A model generated the notes under the pieces. That model saw only the letters and a program-made list of their open reading frames with translations. It searched no databases and was not told the origin of the DNA. From an uncultured Flaviramulus sp. (GTDB lineage: Bacteria; Bacteroidota; Bacteroidia; Flavobacteriales; Flavobacteriaceae), in NCBI GenBank assembly GCA_947501105.1, contig CANMUP010000007.1, positions 79,003 to 114,673 on the forward strand: DNA of 35,671 bases, given 5' to 3'. The position numbers and the translations under genes were made by a program. This document shows positions 25,004-32,785 of the stretch, one piece after another (position 1 is the first letter of the stretch; each line of letters opens with the position of its first letter).

Positions 25004-25774
25004 TTATTTTTTATACCCTAAAAGATAGGTTATTTTACTTGGGCCAGATTTTACTTTACCTAATTTCCATTCAAAAGAATTTCCATTACTAAGGCTGTTA
25101 ATTAGATTATTTATTTCTTTTATAGAATATGTTCTTAATACCGAAACTAATCCGTCCCAACATACTAAAATAGGTAGAATAGGGATTAGATAAGTAAACA
25201 ATAATCTTCCAAACTTAAAGGGTTTTATAAAAGGCGTTAACAATAGTACGTTTAATGGAGATAAAAGCATAAAGATGACACTCTTTAAGTTTCGTTCTTG
25301 AGCTTCAAAAATAGCAATGGCGCTTTCATTATTTACAGCATTTTGGAGTATCTGTTGTGCTTGCATGGGTTTAAAGTGATGTAAAGATAAAAACTGAGTT
25401 CTTAAACCTTCTAAGCTTTTAGGCACGCTTAATGCATCAATAGAAGTAGTAATGTATTCAATATTTTTTGCTGACGCTTTAGTTTGTTTAAAAGCTTCAA
25501 TGTTAGGGTAATAATCAGTTAAAATAATTTTTAAATTGGGTCTGCTTTCTAATAAATGCTCATTAAGTTTTAGTATTCCACCTCCGCCACCAGAAGCTAA
25601 ATCTACAATAGTATTTGATTTGCTTTTTTCTAAACCTTCTTCAATAATGGGTACTATCGGTTTATAAACATCAAATTTATTAGATATAAATTGTAAAAAA
25701 TCTGTCATATAATTTCTTAAAAAAGATGGAAACCATTTTAAATCTTCAAACTCAAATAAATGAATACGTCCCAT
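25004..25774 (-). CDS. Class I SAM-dependent methyltransferase-like protein
   Basis: The 256-residue protein has a Rossmann-type methyltransferase start: VDLASGGGGGILKLNEHLL (about residues 57-75) with the glycine-rich SAM loop, followed by the acidic strand end ILTDYYPNIEAF. The region after about residue 120 carries the LSLHHFKP and FEAQERN stretches seen in a Bacteroidota-specific subgroup, and a hydrophobic part (about 165-205, LLLTPFIKPFKF to LIPILPILVCWDGLVSVLRTYS) that suggests contact with membrane or lipid. It is paired with an SRPBCC protein gene 11 bp upstream on the same strand, which often binds hydrophobic ligands. Substrate unknown; lipid or pigment modification is only a guess. 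Confidence 0.8.
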   Translation of the reverse strand: MGRIHLFEFEDLKWFPSFLRNYMTDFLQFISNKFDVYKPIVPIIEEGLEKSKSNTIVDLASGGGGGILKLNEHLLESRPNLKIILTDYYPNIEAFKQTKASAKNIEYITTSIDALSVPKSLEGLRTQFLSLHHFKPMQAQQILQNAVNNESAIAIFEAQERNLKSVIFMLLSPLNVLLLTPFIKPFKFGRLLFTYLIPILPILVCWDGLVSVLRTYSIKEINNLINSLSNGNSFEWKLGKVKSGPSKITYLLGYKK

Positions 25775-25785
25775 TTTCTTTTTAA

Positions 25786-26217
25786 TTAATTATAATTTTC
25801 AGCGTAGTTTTTAAACAAATTCATCCACTTTAAAACTTGCTTTTTAAACATTTTTGGAAATAACTTAGTTATTACTTTAATAAAAACACCATTGAATTTA
25901 GTATAATGGATTTCAGAATTATAACGAGTTTTAGAGTCATTTAAGACGATAAATGAAACTTTCATGGTATTTGTCATATGCTTATGTTCATATAATGCAT
26001 AAAACTCCTCAGGCAAATTATTAGTAATTACAGTTTCAATTAATTCAAGTTTTTCGTAAGTCATTTTAGATTTTGCTCCTTTTTCTCCAGCTATGCCGCT
26101 TATAAGCTCTTTTGAAATGAAACCTTCTTGAATATATTTTAAATGCTTAGGGTTTGAAAAAATGTCTACAACTTTATCAGTGTGTTGATTTATATCTACT
26201 GAACAATTAAACTTCAT
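25786..26217 (-). CDS. SRPBCC (START/polyketide-cyclase-like) protein
   Basis: This 143-residue protein begins MKFNCSVDINQHTDKVVDIFSNPKHLKYIQEGFISKELI, the typical first strand, helix and wide loop of SRPBCC helix-grip proteins, then GEKGAKSKMTYEKLELIETVITNNLPEEF and a final long helix with MFKKQVLKWMNLFKNYAEN. These proteins enclose a hydrophobic cavity. No catalytic residues can be assigned. It is the first gene of a two-gene unit with the methyltransferase (11-bp gap), divergent from pdxH across 73 bp. A joint role is inferred from this pairing only. Confidence 0.85.
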   Translation of the reverse strand: MKFNCSVDINQHTDKVVDIFSNPKHLKYIQEGFISKELISGIAGEKGAKSKMTYEKLELIETVITNNLPEEFYALYEHKHMTNTMKVSFIVLNDSKTRYNSEIHYTKFNGVFIKVITKLFPKMFKKQVLKWMNLFKNYAENYN

Positions 26218-26290
26218 ATTGTTAAAATTTAAAGTATTAAGATATAAAAAAATGCATTATAATTTCAAAATCTTGTAAATTGCACAGTAT

Positions 26291-26938
26291 ATGGAAAAGG
26301 ATTTAGGCAACTACAGAAAATCTTATGAAAAGCACGAGTTACTATTAAAGGATGTGCCAGAAAACCCAATGGAATTATTCCAGAAATGGTTTTATGAAGT
26401 AGATAAGTTTTTTGCTGAAGATGAAACCAATGCCATGACAATATCTACAATTGGGAAAGATGGTTACCCAAAGAGCAGGGTAGTGCTACTTAAAAAATAT
26501 ACATACGAAGGTTTTATATTTTATACAAATTATGAAAGTGAGAAAGGTAAAGCCATTGAGGATAATCCAAATGTATGTTTATCTTTTTTTTGGCATAGTG
26601 CCGAAAGGCAAATTATAATAAAAGGTAAGGCTGAAAAGATAGCTGAGAATTTAAGTGACGGTTATTTTGAATCTAGGCCAAGAGGTAGCCAATTAGGAGC
26701 TGTAGTTTCAAATCAAAGCGATGCTATTGAAAGTCGTGAGTATCTTGAAGATAAGTTGCAAAATCTAGAACAAGAGTTTGAAGGTAAAGAAATACCAAGG
26801 CCTGATTATTGGGGCGGATACATAGTAAAACCTGTTGAAATTGAGTTTTGGCAAGGGCGACCAAATAGATTACATGATAGGATACGATATAAATTACAAA
26901 GTGATTTTAATTGGATGATTGATCGATTATCTCCCTAA
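26291..26938 (+). CDS. pdxH: Pyridoxamine/pyridoxine 5'-phosphate oxidase
   Basis: PdxH oxidises pyridoxine- or pyridoxamine-5'-phosphate to pyridoxal phosphate with FMN in the cytoplasm. The 215-residue protein has the FMN/substrate segments NAMTISTIGKDGYPKSRVVLLKK, GFIFYTNYESEKGKAIEDNP, the WHSAERQIIIKGKAEKI strand pair, ESRPRGSQLGAVVSNQS and the C-terminal FWQGRPNRLHDRIRY, ending DRLSP. Order and length match the family. It is a single gene divergent from the SRPBCC pair. Identification is firm. Confidence 0.97.
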   Translation: MEKDLGNYRKSYEKHELLLKDVPENPMELFQKWFYEVDKFFAEDETNAMTISTIGKDGYPKSRVVLLKKYTYEGFIFYTNYESEKGKAIEDNPNVCLSFFWHSAERQIIIKGKAEKIAENLSDGYFESRPRGSQLGAVVSNQSDAIESREYLEDKLQNLEQEFEGKEIPRPDYWGGYIVKPVEIEFWQGRPNRLHDRIRYKLQSDFNWMIDRLSP

Positions 26939-26998
26939 ATAACAGTTTAAATGCCTATTTTAAAATTAAAAAATGCATTTAATCGATAAAAAACGCTT

Positions 26999-27036
26999 TT
27001 CATCGATTTTAAGTTTGTCGTTCATCGATTTTAAGT
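26999..27036 (+). repeat. Two copies of a 16-bp direct repeat upstream of the CAP gene
   Basis: TTCATCGATTTTAAGT occurs exactly at 26999-27014 and 27021-27036, a 22-bp period or about two helical turns. A third ATCGAT core lies at 26982-26987, 20 bp before the one at 27002-27007. The first copy overlaps a TAnnTTTG box (27010-27017). The arrangement is operator-like. Confidence 0.6.
27010..27017 (+). promoter_or_regulatory. Candidate -7 box for the CAP-domain lipoprotein gene
   Basis: TAAGTTTG matches TAnnTTTG exactly, 85 bp upstream of the ATG at 27103. It lies at the end of the first copy of the 16-bp direct repeat, so a protein bound to the repeat would interfere with or activate this promoter. 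Confidence 0.4.
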
Positions 27037-27102
27037 ATCAATATATTAATAGCCAGCATATGGTTAATAACTTTATAGGACCAAATCTAAATTTACCTAC
27101 TT

Positions 27103-27597
27103 ATGAAGTTATTAAAAAAGCTGCCTTTACTGGCATTGTTAGCTACTTTGACATTCTCTTGTTCAACAGATAGCATTGATGAAAAAGCTGATGCTTTAGT
27201 CGAAAACTTAGTTGTACCACCTACAAAAGCAATTGAGACAGAAATTTTAAACCTTATTAATGATCACCGATTAACATTAGGCTTAATTCCTTTAGAAGAT
27301 TTACAAATTGTTAAATCTGTAGCATATAGCCATACCGATTATATGGTTGATCAAAACGAAATATCTCACGATAATTTTTATACACGTAGTAACTATTTAA
27401 AAGCTAATGCTGGTGCTAAAAAAGTATCAGAAAATGTAGCTTATGGTTACAGTAGCGCCAAATCTGTAGTTAGCGCTTGGATTAAAAGCGATGGACACCG
27501 AGAAAATATTGAAGGTGATTTTTCAAACTTTAATATATCGGCAGAAAAAAGTGAAAATGGAAGATGGTATTTTACAAACATTTTCATAAAAAAATAA
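27103..27597 (+). CDS. CAP-domain (SCP/PR1-like) lipoprotein
   Basis: This 164-residue protein starts with a lipoprotein signal (LLALLATLTFSC then Ser-Thr-Asp). The mature part is a CAP domain: LNLINDHRLTLGLIPLE (about 47-63), the AYSHTDYMVDQNEISHDNF stretch with the conserved histidines, SENVAYGY, and WIKSDGHRENIEGDFSNF, ending in a GRWYFTNIFIKK strand. Bacterial CAP proteins bind lipids or act at the cell surface, but roles vary. Length is typical for the short bacterial form. It is monocistronic, with a repeat-bearing upstream region and a terminator at 27735-27767. An overlapping frame starting at 26973 in another phase is not supported. Confidence 0.88.
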   Translation: MKLLKKLPLLALLATLTFSCSTDSIDEKADALVENLVVPPTKAIETEILNLINDHRLTLGLIPLEDLQIVKSVAYSHTDYMVDQNEISHDNFYTRSNYLKANAGAKKVSENVAYGYSSAKSVVSAWIKSDGHRENIEGDFSNFNISAEKSENGRWYFTNIFIKK

Positions 27598-27734
27598 TAT
27601 TGTTTTTTATAAACAATAAAAACATAACCTTTTAATTTACTGATTTTTAGCAAATGCTGTATTAGGTATGCAGCAAAAGGAATTAACTGGTTATTTTAAT
27701 AACTAAATAGTTATTGAATTTAGCTTTAGGTATA

Positions 27735-27767
27735 AAATCCTCTCAGTTTTCTGAGGGGATTTTTTTA
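27735..27767 (+). terminator. Rho-independent terminator after the CAP gene
   Basis: Stem AATCCTCTCAG (27736-27746) with CTGAGGGGATT (27751-27761), one G-U pair, TTTT loop, then a T run. It lies about 138 bp after the CAP stop; the intervening sequence shows no gene. Confidence 0.85.
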
Positions 27768-27822
27768 TAATAGGCTAGAATTAGTAATAAATTATAAACT
27801 GTATTATGTAAAACATTTTTAT

Positions 27823-28719
27823 TTACTTTTCAATTTTATCATAATTTTTCAGAATTTTTAACGTCCATAATGTTTGCATTCCAGCCCATTCTAATTTTGT
27901 CCCTTCGCTAATTCCATACCAAGTATTCCACCGACCATCATTTTCTTGTCTATTGATTATTTCTTTTAAGTCAGATTCAATAGTCTCTTTAGTAAATAAA
28001 GAATATAGAATGCTTTCAGAAGAATGCGCATAATTTAAACTATGTGGTTTTCCATAAAGCCCCCAACCACTATCTGATTTATCTTTGCAAATAACCCCAT
28101 CAACCATTATCCAATTCTTTAAGTTGTTAATTGTTTTTTTTGCTTTATTTTGATTTTTAGTATACTTTAAAAATGTTAACCATCTTGGTACACATAAATA
28201 GCAAAAAATATGTTTATCTTTTATTCTCTCAAATTCATTCCAAACAAACTGTTCTGCTTTCTTCATCCAAGGAATATCAATCTTATATTTTTCTAAAACT
28301 CCAAGTAGTGGCGCAGTGGTACTTATAGCAGCCCATTCTTTAACTGTTTTAAAATGTTCTTCACAAGGATAGTTGCTTTTGGGTCTAAACATCCATGGAA
28401 TTCCACCTTTTTCTGTTGTTATGCTTTCAAAATAAGGCATAAAGTCATTTAGAATGATTTCTTTGGTCAGATAACCAACTTCATCGAGAATTTCAAGTGC
28501 CATAATGCTAAAAAGAGGTTGGCTTTCTGGTGATGCTGTGTCTGGTTCCATTCCGTGTCCAAATCCACCATCATGGTTTCGGTAAGCATAAACAGCATTA
28601 AAAACACCTTCTGAAGTTCCATTATCAAAATAAAATTCAAACAAGCGCCTTTCTATCATTCTCGCATTTGTCAATATGAAGTCTCTTGCTTTTAAGTAAT
28701 TATTCTTAGGTAAAATCAT
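27823..28719 (-). CDS. Uncharacterised alpha/alpha-toroid-like protein (prenyltransferase/squalene-cyclase-type repeats)
   Basis: The 298-residue protein has no signal peptide. It contains short repeated blocks with aromatic and glycine residues of the kind found in alpha/alpha-toroid folds: YRNHDGGFGHGMEPDTAS, GGIPWMFRP, SDSGWGLYGKPHSLNYAHSSES, and RQENDGRWNTWYGISEG followed by WAGMQTLWTLKILK. Each combines D-G-x-W or D-G-G-F turns with flanking helices, as in terpene-cyclase or prenyltransferase-type folds. I cannot name a catalytic aspartate motif such as DxDD, so enzyme activity is not claimed. The gene stands alone, convergent with the CAP lipoprotein gene and 124 bp downstream of the T9SS operon, with a terminator between. 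Similar proteins are found in many bacteria without known function. Confidence 0.75.
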   Translation of the reverse strand: MILPKNNYLKARDFILTNARMIERRLFEFYFDNGTSEGVFNAVYAYRNHDGGFGHGMEPDTASPESQPLFSIMALEILDEVGYLTKEIILNDFMPYFESITTEKGGIPWMFRPKSNYPCEEHFKTVKEWAAISTTAPLLGVLEKYKIDIPWMKKAEQFVWNEFERIKDKHIFCYLCVPRWLTFLKYTKNQNKAKKTINNLKNWIMVDGVICKDKSDSGWGLYGKPHSLNYAHSSESILYSLFTKETIESDLKEIINRQENDGRWNTWYGISEGTKLEWAGMQTLWTLKILKNYDKIEK

Positions 28720-28792
28720 TTTAATTTCAAGGATGACTTAAATTACACACAACTAAAGGATTAGAATTATAATCTAATATATAAAAAACCAC

Positions 28793-28818
28793 CAAAAGAA
28801 GACTCCTTTGATGGTTTT
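28793..28818 (-). terminator. Terminator of the T9SS surface operon
   Basis: A hairpin of AAAACCA with TGGTTTT, with an inner CAAA-TTTG part and one mismatch. Read on the minus strand it is followed by a run of T. It starts 26 bp after the stop of the last OmpA gene. Confidence 0.75.
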
Positions 28819-28843
28819 TAATAATTATGAATTTAGCTTTACG

Positions 28844-30766
28844 TTATTCCATTTTTATCACGATAAATTGTGTACGCCTGTTTAGCTGATGTTGCTCTTC
28901 GGTACAGTTTATAGTACCGTCGCAATCATTCGCTAATTTGCGCTCTCCAAAACCGTTATATTCGGTTATTCTTGAAGCATCAACACCATTTGCAATTAAA
29001 TATTTATAAGTGGCATTGGCTCTTTCTTTTGAAAGTACGTCATTGTATTCTGATGTACCTCTAGAATCGGTATGCGATTCAATTTTAATTACCATGCTTG
29101 GGTATTTATTCATCATCAAATCAACAATTCTATCTAACTCAACTGTACCATCACGACGAATATCATATTTATTAAAGTCGAAGTAAATAGGGTAGAGCTC
29201 AGTAATTGGTAATTCTTCATCTACAACAGGGTTTAAAACAACATCTGCATTAATGCTTGTTACACTATTTTCGATGCCTTTTGTAGTAACTGTTCTAGAA
29301 TCGTCAATATAATTTTCCTTTTTTGTACTTATTTTATAATCGGTATCTCTATCAATATTAATTTCGAAATGTCCGTTTTCATCAGTTTGTAAATCAGCAA
29401 TCTTATTATCGTTACTATCTAACAAAGTAACCACAGCGTTAGGTACAGGTGAATTTGTAGTTGCATCAGTAATTGTTCCCTCTATTCTTAATTGCGGAAT
29501 TCTGTCGTAGGCATAAATATCATCGCTACCAACGCCACCATCTCTATTTGAAGCAAAGTATCCAGATAAGCCATCGTTATTCATAAAAAATGAAAAATCA
29601 TCTTTACTTGAATTTACAGGAACACCAAGATTTAAAATACTTATAATATTATTATTTGCATCAGAAACAGTTCCGAAAATATCTAATAGACCCAATCCGG
29701 CATGTCCATCTGATGAGAAAAACAGAGCGTCTTCACTATTTACAAACGGAAACATTTCATTTTTATCAGTATTTACAACATTTCCTAAGTTTTGAGGGGT
29801 TCCTAAAGAGCCATCGTTATTGATATCTACATAATAAATATCTGATCCTCCTTGGCCACCTGGCATATCTGAAGTGAAATATAACTTGGTATCATTGCTA
29901 TTTAACGACGGATGACCAGTTGAATAATCTTTACTATTAAAATTAAGATCTTCAATATTTGTCCATAAGCCATTAACTAAAGATGCCTTATAAATTTTTA
30001 AATGCGTCATACCTTTTTCATCTTTTCCTAAAACGTTTTTATTAAAATCGTTTCTAGAAAAGTACATGGTTTTTCCGTCTTTTGTAATTGTTAATGGGCC
30101 ATCATGATATATTGAATTTATATCACCTTCTAATTTAGATTTATGTCCTACAATGCTATCGTTACTGTCTTTTACTCTTACATAAATATCTAAAAAAGGC
30201 TCTTCGTTCCAGCCATAAATATGTTTTGTTGAAACGCCTTCGTCTTTAGATGAAGCAAAGTAAATGTTACCATCGTACTCGTAAGCTCCAAAATCGCTAT
30301 ACTTTGAGTTAAAATTAACATCGGTTAAAAAATACTGCTGTTTCGCATTAAATATTGATGTTATAAAATCACTATCTTTTGAAAACCTATCTTTTTTAAC
30401 AACGCCACCAGCTTCTTTAAAGCGTCTTAACCACACTCGAGATTCTTTATATTCTTTAATACCCCTTAAAGCTTGTGCATAATTATAATAGTATTCTACA
30501 GGAATGTTTTCTTGCTGAACCACTTTTTGATAGTAAACAACTGCACTATCAGGGTTTCTCATGTATGCATAACTATCTGCCAACTGTCTAGTTGCATAAT
30601 CTGCATTAAAATCTTTTTCAATAAGATTATGATAAACCTCTGCAGCGCTTACAAAGGAAAATTTATTGAATAAATTATCAGCCTTTTTTTGTGAGCCATA
30701 TTGTGCTGAAGCCACAAAACTTAGCATTAATATAGAGTAGGTTAGTATGTAGTTTTTTAATTTCAT
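28844..30766 (-). CDS. OmpA-family outer-membrane protein, second tandem copy
   Basis: The 640-residue precursor has a Sec signal ending SFVASAQ. In order it shows TPR-like helices (about 25-120, KKADNLFNKFSFVSAAEVYHNLI), a PD40/WD40-like beta-propeller (about 150-400, with repeated FASSKDEGVS and FTSDMPGGQGGSDIY motifs), a carboxypeptidase-regulatory-like beta-sandwich (IEGTITDATTNSPVPNAVV, about 425-490) and an OmpA/MotB peptidoglycan-binding domain (IYFDFNKYDIRRDG to NRRTQFIV, about 522-638) with the HTDSRG motif. This is the layout of T9SS-associated PorE-type proteins that link surface complexes to the cell wall. Its neighbour at 30851-32767 has the same layout and similar sequence throughout. 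It is the last gene of the operon with an 84-bp gap before it. A T9SS role is inferred from layout and context. Confidence 0.9.
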   Translation of the reverse strand: MKLKNYILTYSILMLSFVASAQYGSQKKADNLFNKFSFVSAAEVYHNLIEKDFNADYATRQLADSYAYMRNPDSAVVYYQKVVQQENIPVEYYYNYAQALRGIKEYKESRVWLRRFKEAGGVVKKDRFSKDSDFITSIFNAKQQYFLTDVNFNSKYSDFGAYEYDGNIYFASSKDEGVSTKHIYGWNEEPFLDIYVRVKDSNDSIVGHKSKLEGDINSIYHDGPLTITKDGKTMYFSRNDFNKNVLGKDEKGMTHLKIYKASLVNGLWTNIEDLNFNSKDYSTGHPSLNSNDTKLYFTSDMPGGQGGSDIYYVDINNDGSLGTPQNLGNVVNTDKNEMFPFVNSEDALFFSSDGHAGLGLLDIFGTVSDANNNIISILNLGVPVNSSKDDFSFFMNNDGLSGYFASNRDGGVGSDDIYAYDRIPQLRIEGTITDATTNSPVPNAVVTLLDSNDNKIADLQTDENGHFEINIDRDTDYKISTKKENYIDDSRTVTTKGIENSVTSINADVVLNPVVDEELPITELYPIYFDFNKYDIRRDGTVELDRIVDLMMNKYPSMVIKIESHTDSRGTSEYNDVLSKERANATYKYLIANGVDASRITEYNGFGERKLANDCDGTINCTEEQHQLNRRTQFIVIKME

Positions 30767-30850
30767 GGGGTCATTATTTTAATTAAAAAATCTAATTAAT
30801 TAAAAGATATTTTTATTTACAAAAACACAATTAGGTTAATATTGTGTTGG

Positions 30851-32767
30851 TTATTCCATTTTTACGACTATAAATTGAGTACGTCTATTTAATTGATGCT
30901 GTTCTTCTTCACAATCTTCTCCATCTTCACAGCCATTGGTTAATCTACGCTCACCAAATCCTTGATGCTCAGTTATTCTTACTGGATCGACACCTTTGGA
31001 AATTAAATATTCGTAGGTTGAGTTCGCTCTATCAATTGATAACTTATCATTATACGTTAATTCACCTCTAGAATCGGTATGCGATTCAATTCGTATTACC
31101 ATATCTGGATAATCGTTTAGCATTAAGCTTACAATTTTATCCAATTCTAAAGCGGCGTCTTCTCTTATGTTATATTTATTAAAATCAAAGTATATGGTGT
31201 TTAATTCAGCAAGTTTTACAACATCTTGTACTGGGTTTAATAATAAATTTGCTGTAATTGTAACAAGCTCTGTTTGTACATTCTTTGACGTAAATGTTCG
31301 GTAATCATCAATATACTTTTCTTGACTACCAACAATTTTGTAGTCTTTATTTCTGTCAATATTTATTTGGTAAAATCCGTTTTCATCTGTTACCATATAG
31401 GCAATTTGATTGTCTTTGTCATCAAATAAGGTAATAACAGAGTTTGCAATTGGTTTTGTGTTAATAGCATCTGTAACAACACCTTCAACTTGCATGATTG
31501 GTTCTCTGTGATAAGCATAAATATCATCATCGCCACGACCACCTCTTCTATTTGATGCAAAATATCCAGTAATTCCGTTAGGGTTCATGCTAAAAGAAAA
31601 ATCGTCCTTGTTTGAGTTTACAGGAACACCTAAGTTTACAACATCTACAAAGTCATTGTTTTCTCCTTTAATTGTTGCGAAAACATCTAATAGCCCAAGG
31701 CCTGTATGTCCATCAGATGAAAAGAATAAAACACCTTCGTTATTTATAAAAGGGAACCCTTCAGCACTTTCAGTATTTATAACATTTCCAACGTTTTTTG
31801 GTTCGCCCAATGTACCGTCAAGGTTAATATCTACAACATAAATATCTGAACCACCATAACCACCAGGTCTATCTGATGTGAAATATAGTTTAGTATCGTC
31901 GTTATTTAAAGCTGCGTGTTGTGAAGAAAAATCATCACTATTTATTGAAAGATCTTCAACGTTTGTCCATATACTGTCTTGTAAAGTGGCTCTAAATATT
32001 TTCATACCGGTTAAGCCATTATTGTCTCTTTTCCTTACTTGATCATTATAATTATTTCTTGAGAAGTACATGGTACGACCATCTTTTGTAATGGTAACAG
32101 GACCATCATGGTAAATAGAATTTACATCACCTTCTAGTTTTCCTGTATGATCTACATTTCTTCTTGATCCTACTTCTGCAACATAAACATCTAAAAAAGG
32201 TTGTTCGTTCCAACCATATAATCGTTTTACTGAAACACCTTCGTCTCTTGAAGAAGCGAAGTAAATTTTTCCATCTTGTTCAAAGGCTCCAAAGTCGCTA
32301 TATTTAGAATTGAATCGAACTCTATCTAAAAAATATTGCTGTTTTGCATTAAAAACACTGGTTATAAAATTAACATCTTTTGAGAAATCGTTAGCATTTA
32401 CAACACCTCCTGAATCTTTAAAGCGTTGTAGCCATATTTGTGACTCTTTATACTTTTTAATACCACGAAGCGATTGTGCATAGCTATAATAATATTCAAT
32501 AGGTACGTTTTCTTGCTCAACCACTTTTTTATAATATCTGGATGCGTTTTGTGGATTCCTTAAATAAGCATAGCAATCTGCTAATCTTCTTGTAGCATAA
32601 TCCTTATTATAGTTTTTTTCAATTAAATCTTTATAAACTTTTGCTGCTTTTACAAAAGAGAATTTATTGAATAAAGTGTCAGCTCTTTTTTGCTTTCCTT
32701 GCTGAGCAAAAACAGAAACACTAAGCATTAAAGCTAAACAAATTAATATGTGATTTTTCATTTTCAT
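30851..32767 (-). CDS. OmpA-family outer-membrane protein, first tandem copy
   Basis: This 638-residue precursor repeats the architecture of the downstream gene: Sec signal (SVSVFAQ), TPR-like region with KRADTLFNKFSFVKAAKVYKDLI, PD40-like blades (FASSRDEGVS, FTSDRPGGYGGSDIY, FFSSDGHTGLG), the sandwich VEGVVTDAINTKPIANSVI and the C-terminal OmpA domain with IYFDFNKYNIREDA and the HTDSRG motif, ending in NRRTQFIVVKME. Sequence similarity to the second copy is clear from end to end, so the pair is a tandem duplication. It starts 18 bp after the PorP/SprF gene, which makes co-expression with PorP and the adhesin-like gene very likely. Its separate role from the second copy is unknown. Confidence 0.9.
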   Translation of the reverse strand: MKMKNHILICLALMLSVSVFAQQGKQKRADTLFNKFSFVKAAKVYKDLIEKNYNKDYATRRLADCYAYLRNPQNASRYYKKVVEQENVPIEYYYSYAQSLRGIKKYKESQIWLQRFKDSGGVVNANDFSKDVNFITSVFNAKQQYFLDRVRFNSKYSDFGAFEQDGKIYFASSRDEGVSVKRLYGWNEQPFLDVYVAEVGSRRNVDHTGKLEGDVNSIYHDGPVTITKDGRTMYFSRNNYNDQVRKRDNNGLTGMKIFRATLQDSIWTNVEDLSINSDDFSSQHAALNNDDTKLYFTSDRPGGYGGSDIYVVDINLDGTLGEPKNVGNVINTESAEGFPFINNEGVLFFSSDGHTGLGLLDVFATIKGENNDFVDVVNLGVPVNSNKDDFSFSMNPNGITGYFASNRRGGRGDDDIYAYHREPIMQVEGVVTDAINTKPIANSVITLFDDKDNQIAYMVTDENGFYQINIDRNKDYKIVGSQEKYIDDYRTFTSKNVQTELVTITANLLLNPVQDVVKLAELNTIYFDFNKYNIREDAALELDKIVSLMLNDYPDMVIRIESHTDSRGELTYNDKLSIDRANSTYEYLISKGVDPVRITEHQGFGERRLTNGCEDGEDCEEEQHQLNRRTQFIVVKME

Positions 32768-32785
32768 CTATACAAAAATTTCTTG

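Noticed and set aside
26999-27036. CRISPR-like repeat
   Set aside because: Only two copies of 16 bp with a 6-bp spacer, no further units and no cas genes.
26973-27173. 66-codon plus-strand frame upstream of the CAP gene
   Set aside because: It covers the promoter and direct repeats and runs out of phase into the CAP lipoprotein; its sequence is low in structure and unlike any family.
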